Assembly: GCF_014269205.2 (NCBI RefSeq)
Contig: NZ_JABWRY020000001.1
Coordinates: 3,596,001-3,660,000 of the forward strand
DNA length: 64,000 nucleotides
Reading direction: 5' to 3'
DNA from: Pseudomonas kermanshahensis
Lineage (GTDB): Bacteria > Pseudomonadota > Gammaproteobacteria > Pseudomonadales > Pseudomonadaceae
This document shows positions 25,926 through 35,356 of this stretch, piece by piece; positions within the stretch are counted from its first letter, which is position 1, and each line of letters begins with the position of its first letter. Made by a program: the position numbers and the translations under genes. The notes under the pieces are model-generated. The model had not been told where the DNA came from and did no database searches. It worked only from the letters and a program-made list of their open reading frames with translations.

Positions 25926-26990
25926 ATGACGGCTCTGCAGACATTCCTCACCACTCCGTTTCTCGGTACCAGCACGTGGTTGTGGCTGGTGTTCATGGCC
26001 ATCGTCATCGGTTTGCTGGTACTCGACCTGGGCGTGCTGCACCGCCAGGACCGCGAGATCGAAATGCGCGAAAGCCTGCTGCTGTACTCAGGCTATTTCA
26101 GTGTCGGCGTGCTGTTCGGCGCCTGGGTCTGGTATGAGCTGGGCGCGCAGTCGGCGCTGGAGTTCTACACCGGGTTCCTGGTCGAGCAGTCGCTGTCGAT
26201 GGACAACGTGTTCGTCATGGCGATGATCTTCGGCTTCTTCGCCATCCCCCGCCGCTATCAGCACCGCGTGCTGTTCTGGGGCATCCTGGGCGTGGTGTTC
26301 CTGCGGGCGATCATGATCGGCGTGGGTGCGACACTGGTGCAGAACTTCGAATGGGTACTGTACATCTTCGGCGCCTTCCTGCTGTTTACCGGGGTGAAGA
26401 TGGCACTGTCGAAGGAGGACAGCCATCCGGACCTGGCCAACAACCCAATCTTGAAATTCGTGCGCCGGCACATGCGGGTTACCGACCAGATCCACGGCTC
26501 GCACTTCTTCGTGCGCCAGACCCCGCCAGGGCAAAGCAAGGCGCTGCGGTATGCCACGCCGCTGTTTCTGGCCCTGGTACTGATCGAACTGGCCGACCTG
26601 GTGTTTGCGGTCGACAGCGTGCCGGCGATCTTCGCCATTACCCAAGACCCGTTCATTGTCTACACCTCGAACATCTTCGCCATCCTCGGCTTGCGCTCGC
26701 TGTACTTCGCCTTGTCGGCGTTGATGCACCGGTTTATCTACCTCAAGTACGCGCTGGCGTTGGTGTTGATCTTCATTGGTTGCAAGATCTTTTATCACGG
26801 GATGGTCGGCAAGGTACCGGCGTTGCTGTCGCTGGGGGTGACGTTTGGGTTGTTGCTGGGTGGGGTGGTGGTGTCGTTGGTCAAGACGCGGGGGGGTAAG
26901 GTAGCGGTGGATGAGGCCAGCATGGAGCCGCTTCCGGCGGGGAAAGCTGAGGGCGATAAAAAAGAGAAAGACCCGCAATTGCGGGTCTGA
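25926..26990 (+). CDS. TerC/Alx family membrane protein
   Basis: 354 residues with about nine transmembrane segments. EQSLSMDNVFVMAMIFGFF and ELADLVFAVDSVPAIFA are the paired acidic motifs of the TerC family, whose Alx and MeeF-type members export manganese or support metal loading of exoenzymes. AAAGGAGG before ATG 25926 is a strong ribosome-binding site. The C-terminal tail is charged and the stop codon is embedded in the terminator stem. Confidence 0.9.
   Translation: MTALQTFLTTPFLGTSTWLWLVFMAIVIGLLVLDLGVLHRQDREIEMRESLLLYSGYFSVGVLFGAWVWYELGAQSALEFYTGFLVEQSLSMDNVFVMAMIFGFFAIPRRYQHRVLFWGILGVVFLRAIMIGVGATLVQNFEWVLYIFGAFLLFTGVKMALSKEDSHPDLANNPILKFVRRHMRVTDQIHGSHFFVRQTPPGQSKALRYATPLFLALVLIELADLVFAVDSVPAIFAITQDPFIVYTSNIFAILGLRSLYFALSALMHRFIYLKYALALVLIFIGCKIFYHGMVGKVPALLSLGVTFGLLLGGVVVSLVKTRGGKVAVDEASMEPLPAGKAEGDKKEKDPQLRV
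26969..26988. terminator. Perfect palindrome terminator overlapping TerC stop
   Basis: A 20-bp perfect palindrome (AGACCCGCAA with TTGCGGGTCT) covers the last codons and the first base of the TGA stop (26988-26990). It can form a hairpin on both strands, but no T tract follows. Confidence 0.6.
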
Positions 26991-27065
26991 CTAACGCGCT
27001 TAATACGTGCAAACTCAGCGATTCTTAGACGCAATTATTCATCAAAAATACAAAAACTAGAATTA

Positions 27066-27461
27066 CTACACCTTGGAAATCTTGATAACTAAACCCGCAA
27101 ACATCATCCAGGCAAAACCGATGATAGCTAGCCAAGTAGACACTGCCAACCATCGCTTCAGCTTTGGCGGAAATTTTTTTAGTTCTTCAGCATCCACTTG
27201 ACCGCGGCGCAATACAAACCAGGGGAACGTGACTAGGCCACCAATAGCACAAACCAACATTAGCCGCCATTTAAAATAAGATCCACCCCAGGTTACTTTC
27301 AAACACTCTATATACGAATTACTTGTAACCGAAGAGCAAACAACCTGATAATGACGAGTCAACGTTATGTACGCACTTATTGCAAAGCCTGACATGGAAA
27401 TAACAAATGGCATAATTACAAACGACAGCTTTACAGCTATAGGCCATGTATTAATATCCAT
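27066..27461 (-). CDS. Probable immunity protein (small membrane protein) to the adjacent PAAR effector
   Basis: 131 residues with three clear transmembrane segments (about 8-34, 62-84 and 104-130). The start at ATG 27461 overlaps the end of the PAAR gene by 11 bp and has GAGG 9 nt upstream; an alternative ATG at 27476 with AGGGGA adds five residues. The gene is visibly AT-richer than its surroundings, like many toxin/immunity cargo genes. No family recognised. The immunity role is inferred from position, overlap and membrane nature, which match immunity proteins of membrane-targeting effectors. Confidence 0.6.
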   Translation of the reverse strand: MDINTWPIAVKLSFVIMPFVISMSGFAISAYITLTRHYQVVCSSVTSNSYIECLKVTWGGSYFKWRLMLVCAIGGLVTFPWFVLRRGQVDAEELKKFPPKLKRWLAVSTWLAIIGFAWMMFAGLVIKISKV

Positions 27462-28854
27462 AATTTGATACCTCATAGATGAATTCCCCTGTCCCCTCCC
27501 CCATGATCTCACCTAACTTACCGCCCGCGAAGCTACCGCCGCCAACTAATAAAATTCCGCATAATGGAATTGCTAAACCCGCAGTACCCACAGTAAACGC
27601 AGCACACACCGTACCAGCCGCTGCACCGGCTACCAACGACCCTGCCATTCCACCACCCACGCCCCCGCTAAATTTTCCTGTTTCTACGAAACGGGCTTTC
27701 CTGCACTCCTCTGTACTCCCTGCCTGACAAACCTCTCTCACATTGAGGTACGACGAAGCCCCGCTCAGTCCAATTGCAGCATTCCCGCCGTGTTTGAGGT
27801 AATTGGAGAGTTTCGCCACTTTATCGAGATGCGTCGCATACCCCGGTATCTGCCCCGCCCCACCCGCTTTCGACCAATGGTGCACCAGGCTCTTGGTCGA
27901 AATATTCAGACTCTTCTTCAGCCGTTCATAACTGCCCAAGTTCAGCTGTTTGTTAAGCAATGCCGCCTTCAACTGTCCATCCAGCTGCTGCAACAGCTGA
28001 CGCCGCGAGACGAAGAATTCGCGACTATTCAAATGCCCATGCCGCAAAAACTCCCGCTGATGCAATTGCTCGATCTGGGTCAAGGTGTTGCGGACCTGTT
28101 TCAACCCTTGATCCAGCATGTCCTTGCCCACGCCCATCGATTGGCTGGCATTGCTGAGCAAGCCGGCAATATCAGCCTGGTGCTTCATCATGAAATCCGA
28201 TTCGGCAAAATCCAGCGCCGCCAACGCGTGCCGGGCGTCCTGAGCGGCAGCCATCAGCTTGGCTTCCTCCCGGGTACAGGCATCGCCATTATCTGGGTCA
28301 CCAATGACGAAAATTTCCCCAGCCTTGAATCCTTGATCGTAGGTAGGATTAAGTCGCTGCAAACGGGAAATGGGTAACGTGGCGTCCTGCTCGGCCAACC
28401 GCAGCAGAACCTGAGAGAACGACATGCTTCTGGGAACCACATAAAAGCCCGGCTCCATTGTCCCCGGCAATGCTGTAACTGACCCTCGCGAGCAGTTGCT
28501 TGCTTGAGCACCAGCGGTTGGCACAATAGACATTACGCGGTGAGTCGCCAAAGCCTGGAGAGGTGGCGGTGCCACATCCAGCGGTGCTACGACTCGGTTA
28601 CTACCGGGCGGGCAACCACAGTTCACCAGCGCCCCATCCATGGCCACGGCATGGCCACCAGAGATGAAATGCCTAACGCCTTCAGCGACGGTCCCTTCAT
28701 CGCCGCAGAGGGGACAGGGTGTTGTCCTGTCGCCCTCCCTGAGCACCCTACGCCCGTCGCTCAAATAGCAGGGATCAGTCGCGATGCAAACAGCGCCCGT
28801 CGTGGTGACGTCACCGTCTACCGCCTGACCTTTTCCTCCCAGGTTGACACGCAT
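27451..28854 (-). CDS. Orphan PAAR-domain type VI secretion effector with glycine-zipper C-terminus
   Basis: 467 residues. Residues about 1-95 form a PAAR spike-tip domain with paired cysteines (CPLCGDEGTV, CGCPPGS). Residues about 135-185 look LysM-like (FYVVPRSMSFSQVLLRLAE, LNP, FKAGEIFVI). A helical stretch follows (about 200-345), and the C-terminus (396-455) is rich in GxxxG (GGVGGGMAGSLVAGAAAGT), suggesting membrane insertion or pore formation. No signal peptide, as expected. ATG 28854 has AGAGAG upstream; an in-frame GTG at 28860 is possible. No vgrG or tss gene is nearby. Toxicity is inferred. Confidence 0.75.
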   Translation of the reverse strand: MRVNLGGKGQAVDGDVTTTGAVCIATDPCYLSDGRRVLREGDRTTPCPLCGDEGTVAEGVRHFISGGHAVAMDGALVNCGCPPGSNRVVAPLDVAPPPLQALATHRVMSIVPTAGAQASNCSRGSVTALPGTMEPGFYVVPRSMSFSQVLLRLAEQDATLPISRLQRLNPTYDQGFKAGEIFVIGDPDNGDACTREEAKLMAAAQDARHALAALDFAESDFMMKHQADIAGLLSNASQSMGVGKDMLDQGLKQVRNTLTQIEQLHQREFLRHGHLNSREFFVSRRQLLQQLDGQLKAALLNKQLNLGSYERLKKSLNISTKSLVHHWSKAGGAGQIPGYATHLDKVAKLSNYLKHGGNAAIGLSGASSYLNVREVCQAGSTEECRKARFVETGKFSGGVGGGMAGSLVAGAAAGTVCAAFTVGTAGLAIPLCGILLVGGGSFAGGKLGEIMGEGTGEFIYEVSNYGY

Positions 28855-28971
28855 CGACACGCTCTCTGTGCATAGGTGAGGTGTCGAAACCTAACAGCTG
28901 CAACCGCGCTTTTAGTGCCTGAACGTGAAAACCAGACACTTCCTACAGCAATTACGAAATCTGCTTACAAA

Positions 28972-30201
28972 TCACTTGGAACTACGCAACATCTCCACCG
29001 GCACATACTTGCCGATCTCATACTTGCCAATCGCCGCGCGATGCACTTCATCCGGCCCGTCGGCCAGGCGCAAGGTGCGCTGCATGGCGTACATATACGC
29101 CAGCGGGAAATCACCGCTCACCCCAGCGCCACCATGCATCTGGATCGCCCGGTCAATCACCTTCAAGGCCACATTCGGCGCCACTACTTTGATCTGCGCG
29201 ATTTCGCTGCGGGCCACTTTGTTGCCGACCGTGTCCATCATGTAGGCCGCTTTCAGGGTCAACAGGCGGGCCATGTCGATTTCCATGCGCGAGTCGGCGA
29301 TCTTGTCGACGTTGCCGCCCAGGCGGGCCAGCGGGCGGCCGAAGGCAGTGCGCTCCACGGAGCGTTTGCACATCAATTCCAGCGCCCGTTCGGCCATGCC
29401 GACCGAGCGCATGCAGTGGTGGATGCGGCCTGGGCCGAGGCGGCCCTGGGCGATTTCGAAGCCACGGCCCTCACCCAGAATCACGTTCTCGTAAGGCACC
29501 CGCACGTTCTCGAACAACACCTCGGCATGGCCATGCGGCGCGTCGTCGTAACCGAACACCGGCAGCGGCCGGACGATCTTCACGCCAGGCGCGTCGGTTG
29601 GCACCAGCACCATCGAGTGCTGCTGATGGCGCGGCCCTTCGGGGTCGGACAGGCCCATGAAGATCATGACCTTGCAGCGCGGGTCACAGGCACCGGAGGT
29701 CCACCATTTGCGACCATTGATCACCCACTCATCGCCATCACGCACAGCGGTGGCGGCCATGTTGGTGGCGTCCGAGGAGGCCACGTCCGGCTCGGTCATG
29801 GCGAACGCCGAGCGGATCTCCCCGCGCAGCAGGGGCTCCAGCCACTGGCGTTTCTGCGCCTCGCTGCCATAACGCACCAGCACTTCCATGTTGCCGGTGT
29901 CCGGTGCCGAGCAGTTGAACGGCTCTGGCCCGAGCAGCGAGCGGCCCATGATTTCGGCCAGCGGGGCATACTCCAGGTTGCTCAGCCCGGCGCCGTACTC
30001 TGACTCGGGCAAGAACAGGTTCCACAGCCCCTCGGCGCGGGCCTTGGCCTTGAGCTCTTCCATGATCGCGGTGGGCTGCCAGCGATCCCCCTCGGCGACC
30101 TGGCGCTCGAACACCGCCTCGGCGGGATAGACATAGGCATCCATGAACGCGGTGACGCGCTCACGCAGTGCCTGGACCTTGGGCGAATAGGCGAAATCCA
30201 T
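28972..30201 (-). CDS. Acyl-CoA dehydrogenase family protein (ACAD10/11-like)
   Basis: 409-residue flavoprotein. [16 protein letters not shown] (flavin-binding), [17 protein letters not shown] and the C-terminal [19 protein letters not shown] are standard ACAD motifs, and the PDTGNMEVL segment with this spacing resembles the ACAD10/11 subgroup. It catalyses alpha,beta-desaturation of an acyl-CoA, passing electrons to ETF. ATG 30201 with GAAGG upstream is preferred to a GTG at 30216. It is divergent from the LysR gene at 30342. Confidence 0.87.
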   Translation of the reverse strand: MDFAYSPKVQALRERVTAFMDAYVYPAEAVFERQVAEGDRWQPTAIMEELKAKARAEGLWNLFLPESEYGAGLSNLEYAPLAEIMGRSLLGPEPFNCSAPDTGNMEVLVRYGSEAQKRQWLEPLLRGEIRSAFAMTEPDVASSDATNMAATAVRDGDEWVINGRKWWTSGACDPRCKVMIFMGLSDPEGPRHQQHSMVLVPTDAPGVKIVRPLPVFGYDDAPHGHAEVLFENVRVPYENVILGEGRGFEIAQGRLGPGRIHHCMRSVGMAERALELMCKRSVERTAFGRPLARLGGNVDKIADSRMEIDMARLLTLKAAYMMDTVGNKVARSEIAQIKVVAPNVALKVIDRAIQMHGGAGVSGDFPLAYMYAMQRTLRLADGPDEVHRAAIGKYEIGKYVPVEMLRSSK

Positions 30202-30341
30202 CGGGGCTACCTTCACGGTTCGTAGGACATGGGCCAGAGCCTAGAGCAGCACACGCCCATCCACCTAGTCTATTTTCCGCGTGTATAAACATTCATAACC
30301 GATATATGATCGGGCAATAATTCCAACAATGAGCGGCGCAC

Positions 30342-31268
30342 ATGAACCTCAGCAAGGTCGACCTCAACCTGTTCATCGTCTTCGACGCGATCTACACCGA
30401 AGCCAACCTGACCCGTGCCGGGCAAATTGTCGGCATCACCCAACCGGCGGTGTCCAATGCCCTGTCGCGGCTGCGCGAAACCTTCAACGACCCGCTGTTC
30501 GTGCGCACCGCACAAGGCATGGTGCCCACGCCGATGGCGCAGAACATCATCGGCCCAGTGCGCAACGCCCTTGCCCTGCTGCGCACCTCGGTGCAGGAAA
30601 GCCGCATCTTCAACCCGCAGCAGGCCAACAAGACCTTCCGCATCAGCATGACCGACCTGACCGAGGCGGTGATCCTGCCGCCGCTGTTCCAGCGCCTGCG
30701 CCGCCTGGCACCTTCGGTGCTGATCGAGAGCTTCCTGTGCAAACGTCGTGAAACCACCAAGGAACTGGCAGCCGGGCGGCTGGACTTTGCCGTCGACGCC
30801 CCGCTGAACACCGACCCACAGGTACGCCACGTCAAACTGATGCAAGACCGCTATGTCTGCGCCCTGCGCCAGGGCCACCCGCTCGCCGACAGCAAACTGA
30901 CCCTCGACAGCTACCTGGGCATGACCCATATCCATATCTCCAGCCGCCGCAATGGCCTCGGCTATGTCGACCTGGCCCTGGGCAAGATGGGCGTGCAACG
31001 CAAGGTGGCCTTGCGCTCACAGCACTACCTGATGGCTTCGCAGGTGCTGCAGCAGACCGACATGGTGATGACCGTCCCCGAGCGTTTCGCCCGCCGCCAT
31101 CAACTGCGCTACCAGGCATTGCCTGTGGATGTACCGGCGCTGGAAACCCACCTGTACTGGCATGAAAGCACGGATCAGGACCCCGCCAACCGCTGGATGC
31201 GCGAGCAGATCATCGAGTTGTGCGAACGGGTGGTGGCGGAGGAAGAACGCACGCTTGAACCTGCCTGA
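30342..31268 (+). CDS. LysR-family regulator (NahR/NodD/LeuO-like)
   Basis: 308 residues. The N-terminal LSKVDLNLFIVFDAIYTEANLTRAG and AVSNALSRLRETFNDPLFVR are the signature of the NodD/NahR/LeuO branch. The effector domain follows from about residue 95. Divergent from the acyl-CoA dehydrogenase gene (140-bp gap), which is its likely target. The ribosome-binding site is weak. Confidence 0.87.
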   Translation: MNLSKVDLNLFIVFDAIYTEANLTRAGQIVGITQPAVSNALSRLRETFNDPLFVRTAQGMVPTPMAQNIIGPVRNALALLRTSVQESRIFNPQQANKTFRISMTDLTEAVILPPLFQRLRRLAPSVLIESFLCKRRETTKELAAGRLDFAVDAPLNTDPQVRHVKLMQDRYVCALRQGHPLADSKLTLDSYLGMTHIHISSRRNGLGYVDLALGKMGVQRKVALRSQHYLMASQVLQQTDMVMTVPERFARRHQLRYQALPVDVPALETHLYWHESTDQDPANRWMREQIIELCERVVAEEERTLEPA

Positions 31269-31362
31269 CGTTCCTACCATGGTACGGATGCCAGCCTGAT
31301 GGAGAATTATTTTCTCTACCAGACTTCATACATAGATTTTTTTACCAAAAAGGTGCGAGTCA

Positions 31363-31389
31363 GCCAAACAGAAGGCAAAAATGTTTGGC
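31363..31389 (+). terminator. Possible hairpin between LysR and cysteine desulfurase
   Basis: GCCAAACA (31363-31370) and TGTTTGGC (31382-31389) form an 8-bp stem with an 11-nt loop in the 185-bp intergenic gap. It is 94 bp after the LysR stop and has no T tract, so it may be a binding site instead. Confidence 0.3.
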
Positions 31390-31453
31390 CAAGGGCCGGG
31401 TAGGCTTACTGCAACGATCACTGAATTCAACGTGACAGACACGGACCTGCCCC

Positions 31454-32608
31454 ATGCCCAGCGCCCCGCTCTACTTCGACTACGCCGCTACCACGCCCGT
31501 TGACGACCGCGTCATCGAAACGATGCTCGCCTGCCTTGGCCGCCAAGCCAACTTCGGTAACCCCGCATCCAGTGGCCACGCCTATGGCCAGGCGGCCCGC
31601 AATGCCGTGGAGCAGGCGCGCCAGCAGGTCGCCGAACGCGTCGGCGCCCGCGCCGATGAGCTGGTGTGGACATCAGGCGCTACCGAGTCCAACAACCTTG
31701 CGCTGAAGGGTATCGCCCAAGGCATTGGCGAGCCCGGCCACCTGATCACCAGCCAGCTGGAACACAAAGCCGTGCTTGACACGGTCGCTGAACTGGAGCG
31801 CCAAGGTTGGGCCGTTACCCGCCTGGCTGTGGATGCTTCGGGCCTCATTCAGCCTGAAGCCGTGCAGGCGGCACTGCAGGCCGATACCCGCCTGGTCTCG
31901 CTGATGGCGGTCAATAACGAACTGGGCACCGTGACCGATTTTGCGGCGATTGGCGAGCGTGTGCGTGCCCACGGTGCGCTGTTGCATGTGGACGCCGCGC
32001 AGGCGGTGGGCAAACTGGCCATCGACCTGGCAGCAATGGCGGTAGACCTGATGTCGTTCTCGGCCCACAAAGCCTACGGCCCCAAAGGCATCGGCGCGCT
32101 CTACGTCGGGCCGCGCGCGCGCGAACTGATGCGTGCGCAGATGCACGGTGGCGGGCATGAACACGGGCTGCGTTCCGGCACCTTGGCGACCCACCAGATT
32201 GTCGGCATGGGCAGCGCCTTTGCCCTGGCCGGCCAGCCGGGGGACAGCGAGCACCAGCGCATCGAGCACCTGTCCCGGCGACTGCGCGATGGGTTGCTGG
32301 CCTTGCCAGCGGTCAGCCTCAACGGCTGCGACACACAGCGCATTGCGCATACCTTGAACCTGTGTATCGAGAGCCGAGGCTTCAACAGTGCGGCGTTGGC
32401 CAGTGAGCTGGCATTGTCGACCACGTCAGCGTGTAATTCGGCGAGCAATGCGCCATCGCATGTGCTGCTGGCGCTGGGACTGAATGAAAGCCAGGCACGT
32501 AACAGCGTGCGGTTGAGCATTGGGCGGTTCAGCACCGAGGCTGAAGTGGACAAGGCCATCGAGGTGTTTGCCAAGGTGACAGCGCAGGCTTCAATGGCAT
32601 TGTGGTGA
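31454..32608 (+). CDS. Cysteine desulfurase (NifS/IscS family)
   Basis: 384-residue class V PLP enzyme. Schiff-base Lys206 in SFSAHKAYGPKG and the nucleophilic Cys327 in STTSACNSASNAPSHVL are present, so it should mobilise sulfur from cysteine to alanine plus a persulfide. The location away from isc or suf genes points to a specialised or accessory paralogue. No partner (IscU, sulfur relay) is adjacent. Confidence 0.85.
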   Translation: MPSAPLYFDYAATTPVDDRVIETMLACLGRQANFGNPASSGHAYGQAARNAVEQARQQVAERVGARADELVWTSGATESNNLALKGIAQGIGEPGHLITSQLEHKAVLDTVAELERQGWAVTRLAVDASGLIQPEAVQAALQADTRLVSLMAVNNELGTVTDFAAIGERVRAHGALLHVDAAQAVGKLAIDLAAMAVDLMSFSAHKAYGPKGIGALYVGPRARELMRAQMHGGGHEHGLRSGTLATHQIVGMGSAFALAGQPGDSEHQRIEHLSRRLRDGLLALPAVSLNGCDTQRIAHTLNLCIESRGFNSAALASELALSTTSACNSASNAPSHVLLALGLNESQARNSVRLSIGRFSTEAEVDKAIEVFAKVTAQASMALW

Positions 32609-32620
32609 GGCCGAGCTTGT

Positions 32621-32742
32621 CAGGGGCCGCTTCGCGCCCCATCGCCGGCAAGCCAGCTCCTACAGGGCCATCACTGTCCTGAAGACGGCGCAATTCCGGT
32701 GGGAGCCGGCTTGCCGGCGATGGGGCGCGAAGCGGCCCCCAG
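32621..32742. repeat. BIME, REP class 3
   Basis: Facing REPs with core GCCGGCGATGGGGCGCGAAG: left arm 32621-32663, right arm 32697-32742. It differs in core from the class 1 repeats (GCAGCCTTG) and from class 2 (GCGGGCTTGCCCGCGAAG). It lies between the convergent cysteine desulfurase and nitroreductase genes, where it can act as a bidirectional terminator. Confidence 0.85.
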
Positions 32743-32747
32743 CGATA

Positions 32748-33401
32748 TCACAGGAAAGTGAAGACCTTCGAAGCCGGCAAACGCGACTTGCTCAGCCCCG
32801 CATTGAAGTCGGCCTCACTCCGATAGCCCAGGCTCATGATTACCACACTGGTGTAGCCCTGCTCGCGCAGCCCCAGTTCGGCATCCAGCACCTTGCTGTC
32901 GAAGCCCTCGATCGGCGTCGCATCCAGGCCATGTGCCGCAGCGCCAAGCAGTGCGGTGCCCAAGGCCAGGTAGGTCTGCTTTTCCATCCAGTGCTGCACG
33001 TCTTTCTGGTCGAAGCGGTGCAGGTCGACGTAGTGACGACGGCTCTGGTTCTGCCCGGCGCGGGCCTGCTCGTCGCGAAAACGGCCATCAGCGGCTTCCT
33101 GCGCGAGCACCGCGTCCAAATGGGCCTCGGTCATCTCAGTACGGGTGCAGAACACGATCACATGGGACGCATCGAGAATCTTCGGCGTGTTGTAGGCGAA
33201 GCGCTCTTGGGTGCTCTTGGCCAACCGGGCCTTGCCTTCGGCGCTGTCAGCGACGATGAAGTGCCAAGGCTGTGAGTTGACCGACGATGGGCTGTGGCGC
33301 AGTTGCTCGAGCAACGCATCGAGGGTGGCCTGGGGAATGCGACGCGAGGCGTCGTAAGCCTTGGTGGTGTAGCGGCGCTTGGCCAGGGAAACGGTATCCA
33401 T
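32748..33401 (-). CDS. NfsB-type oxygen-insensitive nitroreductase / dihydropteridine reductase
   Basis: 217-residue FMN protein. RRYTTKAYD near the N-terminus, SSVNSQPWHFIV (FMN contact) and the ALGLREQGYTSV-like C-terminal segment (ELGLREQGYTSVVIMSLGYR) match E. coli NfsB and related enzymes that reduce nitroaromatics and quinones with NAD(P)H. A strong AGGAG precedes ATG 33401. Divergent from a LysR gene 103 bp away. Confidence 0.87.
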   Translation of the reverse strand: MDTVSLAKRRYTTKAYDASRRIPQATLDALLEQLRHSPSSVNSQPWHFIVADSAEGKARLAKSTQERFAYNTPKILDASHVIVFCTRTEMTEAHLDAVLAQEAADGRFRDEQARAGQNQSRRHYVDLHRFDQKDVQHWMEKQTYLALGTALLGAAAHGLDATPIEGFDSKVLDAELGLREQGYTSVVIMSLGYRSEADFNAGLSKSRLPASKVFTFL

Positions 33402-33504
33402 GCAACAACTCCTGCAGTGAAACGGGATTTGTCGCGCATCTTATCTTTCCTGCAGATAAGAAAAACCGGCAAACTACAGCAACACTTTCATCCTGTGAGT
33501 GAAA

Positions 33505-34428
33505 ATGCTGCGCATCACTGACCTTGAACTGTTCGTACGCAGCAGCGTGCTGGGCAGCTTCACCGCCGCCGCCCATGAGGCAGAACTGCTGCCGGGCCAG
33601 GTGGCCGCCGCCATCAAACGCCTGGAACGCGAGCTGGACGTGCGCCTGTTTGCGCGGACCACCCGCAGCCTGCGCCTGACCGCTGCGGGCGAGTTATACT
33701 TGCCGACCGCGCAGAACGTGCTGGAAAGCCTGCGCCAGGGCCGCGAGGACCTGCACGGTAATGCCAGTACCTTGCGCGGCACCCTGCAGGTTTCAGCCCC
33801 TTCGGACATGGGCCGCAACATGCTGCTGCCCTGGTTGAGCGCCTTTCGCCGCGAGCACCCGGCGCTGCACCTGCGCTTCTTTCTGTCCGACCAGATGGCC
33901 GACCTCAATCGTGACCCGGTGGACATCGCCATCCGCTACGGCCTCAACCAGGATGCCAACTACATCGCCCTGCCCCTGGCCAGCTGGAACCGCCGGGTAC
34001 TGGTCGCCTCCCCCGACTACCTCGCGCGCCACGGCCGGCCACTGACGCCGGAGGCCCTGCAGCAACATGCCTGCCTGTTGTACATGCAACAGAACCGGGT
34101 CTATGACAAATGGCGGGTGGGTAACCGCACCGTGCAGGTGCGTGGGCCGCTGGTCAGCGACGACGCCGATGTGATCCGCCGCCTGGCGCTGCTGGGTGAA
34201 GGGATCGTCTACAAGTCGTGGCTAGATGTCAGCGCCGACATCGAGGCGGGCGCACTGGAGATTCTGCTGCCCGAATACCTGGGCGAGCCAACGCCGGTCA
34301 CCTTGGTCTGTCCGCACCGCAAACAGCTGACGCCAGCAGTGACACAGCTGCACCTGTGGCTGCGCGAACGCTTCGAGGCCCTGCGGCCGCGGCTGCTGAA
34401 CAAGGGCTGCACAATCGTTCCAGACTGA
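33505..34428 (+). CDS. LysR-family transcriptional regulator
   Basis: 307 residues: DLELFVRSSVLGSFTAAA helix-turn-helix, linker TTRSLRLTAAGELYL typical of the CrgA/AaeR-like branch, then effector domain. I use ATG 33505; an in-frame GTG lies two codons upstream. It probably controls the divergent nitroreductase. Confidence 0.87.
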   Translation: MLRITDLELFVRSSVLGSFTAAAHEAELLPGQVAAAIKRLERELDVRLFARTTRSLRLTAAGELYLPTAQNVLESLRQGREDLHGNASTLRGTLQVSAPSDMGRNMLLPWLSAFRREHPALHLRFFLSDQMADLNRDPVDIAIRYGLNQDANYIALPLASWNRRVLVASPDYLARHGRPLTPEALQQHACLLYMQQNRVYDKWRVGNRTVQVRGPLVSDDADVIRRLALLGEGIVYKSWLDVSADIEAGALEILLPEYLGEPTPVTLVCPHRKQLTPAVTQLHLWLRERFEALRPRLLNKGCTIVPD

Positions 34429-34475
34429 ACCGCACGCGTGCGCTAAGGTAGCGTTTTACTCCCACGGCCTGCCGC

Positions 34476-35306
34476 ATGAGCAACTGGATTGACCTCAAGC
34501 AAGACGCCGATACCGGCATCGAGTCGGTCCGCGCGCATTTTGTCGGGCATGCCTACGACCCGCACTGGCACGACAGTTTCCTGGTCGGCGTCACCGAGCA
34601 AGGTGTGCAGCAGTTCAACTGCCGGCGGGTACGCCATCGCAGCACGCCGGGCCAGGTGTTTCTGCTCGAGCCCGGCGACATCCACGACGGCCTTGCACCG
34701 ACCGAGGAAGGCTTCACCTACTCGACGCTGTACCTGGAGCCTGCCTGGCTGGACGATCAATTGCGGGCCTTGTTCGAACACGCACCCAGCGCTGGCCTGC
34801 CCAGCTTTGCCGATACCTTGTGCCACGATGAGCGCCTGGCCCGCGCCACCGCGCTGGCCTTTAACAGCGTGCACTATCAGGACCTGCGCATTGTCCGCCA
34901 GACCGCCATGGACGACCTGCTGGCCTGCCTGACCCGCCACCTGCACTGGCGCAAACGCGTCAATCCCGACCCGCGCCTGCCGTTGACCGCGCAGCGGGCG
35001 CGTGACTACCTGCATGCTCACCTGGACCGCGACATCGGCCTGGAAGACCTGGCCCAGGCCTGCGGCGTCGACCGTTTTCGCCTGACCCGGGCGTTCAAAG
35101 CCGCCTTCGGCCTGGCCCCGCACGCCTACCTGATCCAGTTGCGCCTGGCCCGCGCGCGGCGCCTGCTCAGCCAAGGCCAGACACCTGCTGAAGTGGCCAT
35201 GGCGCTGGGCTTTGCCGACCAGAGCCACTTGGGGCGCTGGTTCCGCCGGGCGTATCGGTTGACCCCAGCCGACTACCGCAGGCGCTGCTCAAACCTTCCA
35301 GACTGA
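34476..35306 (+). CDS. AraC-family regulator with N-terminal cupin (AraC_binding) domain
   Basis: 276 residues. An N-terminal cupin (about 15-90, with HDSFLVGV and LLEPGDIHDG) is followed by two AraC helix-turn-helix units (about 175-275; GLEDLAQACGVDRFRLTRAF and SQGQTPAEVAMALGFADQSH). It lies 50 bp upstream of a LysE-type exporter on the same strand, a common AraC/LysE pairing, so it likely controls export of an amino acid or similar metabolite. Confidence 0.87.
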   Translation: MSNWIDLKQDADTGIESVRAHFVGHAYDPHWHDSFLVGVTEQGVQQFNCRRVRHRSTPGQVFLLEPGDIHDGLAPTEEGFTYSTLYLEPAWLDDQLRALFEHAPSAGLPSFADTLCHDERLARATALAFNSVHYQDLRIVRQTAMDDLLACLTRHLHWRKRVNPDPRLPLTAQRARDYLHAHLDRDIGLEDLAQACGVDRFRLTRAFKAAFGLAPHAYLIQLRLARARRLLSQGQTPAEVAMALGFADQSHLGRWFRRAYRLTPADYRRRCSNLPD

Positions 35307-35356
35307 CTGCAGCCAGGCAGCGAACATGGCGCTTCGAACCCTCGGAGCCTTGTGCC

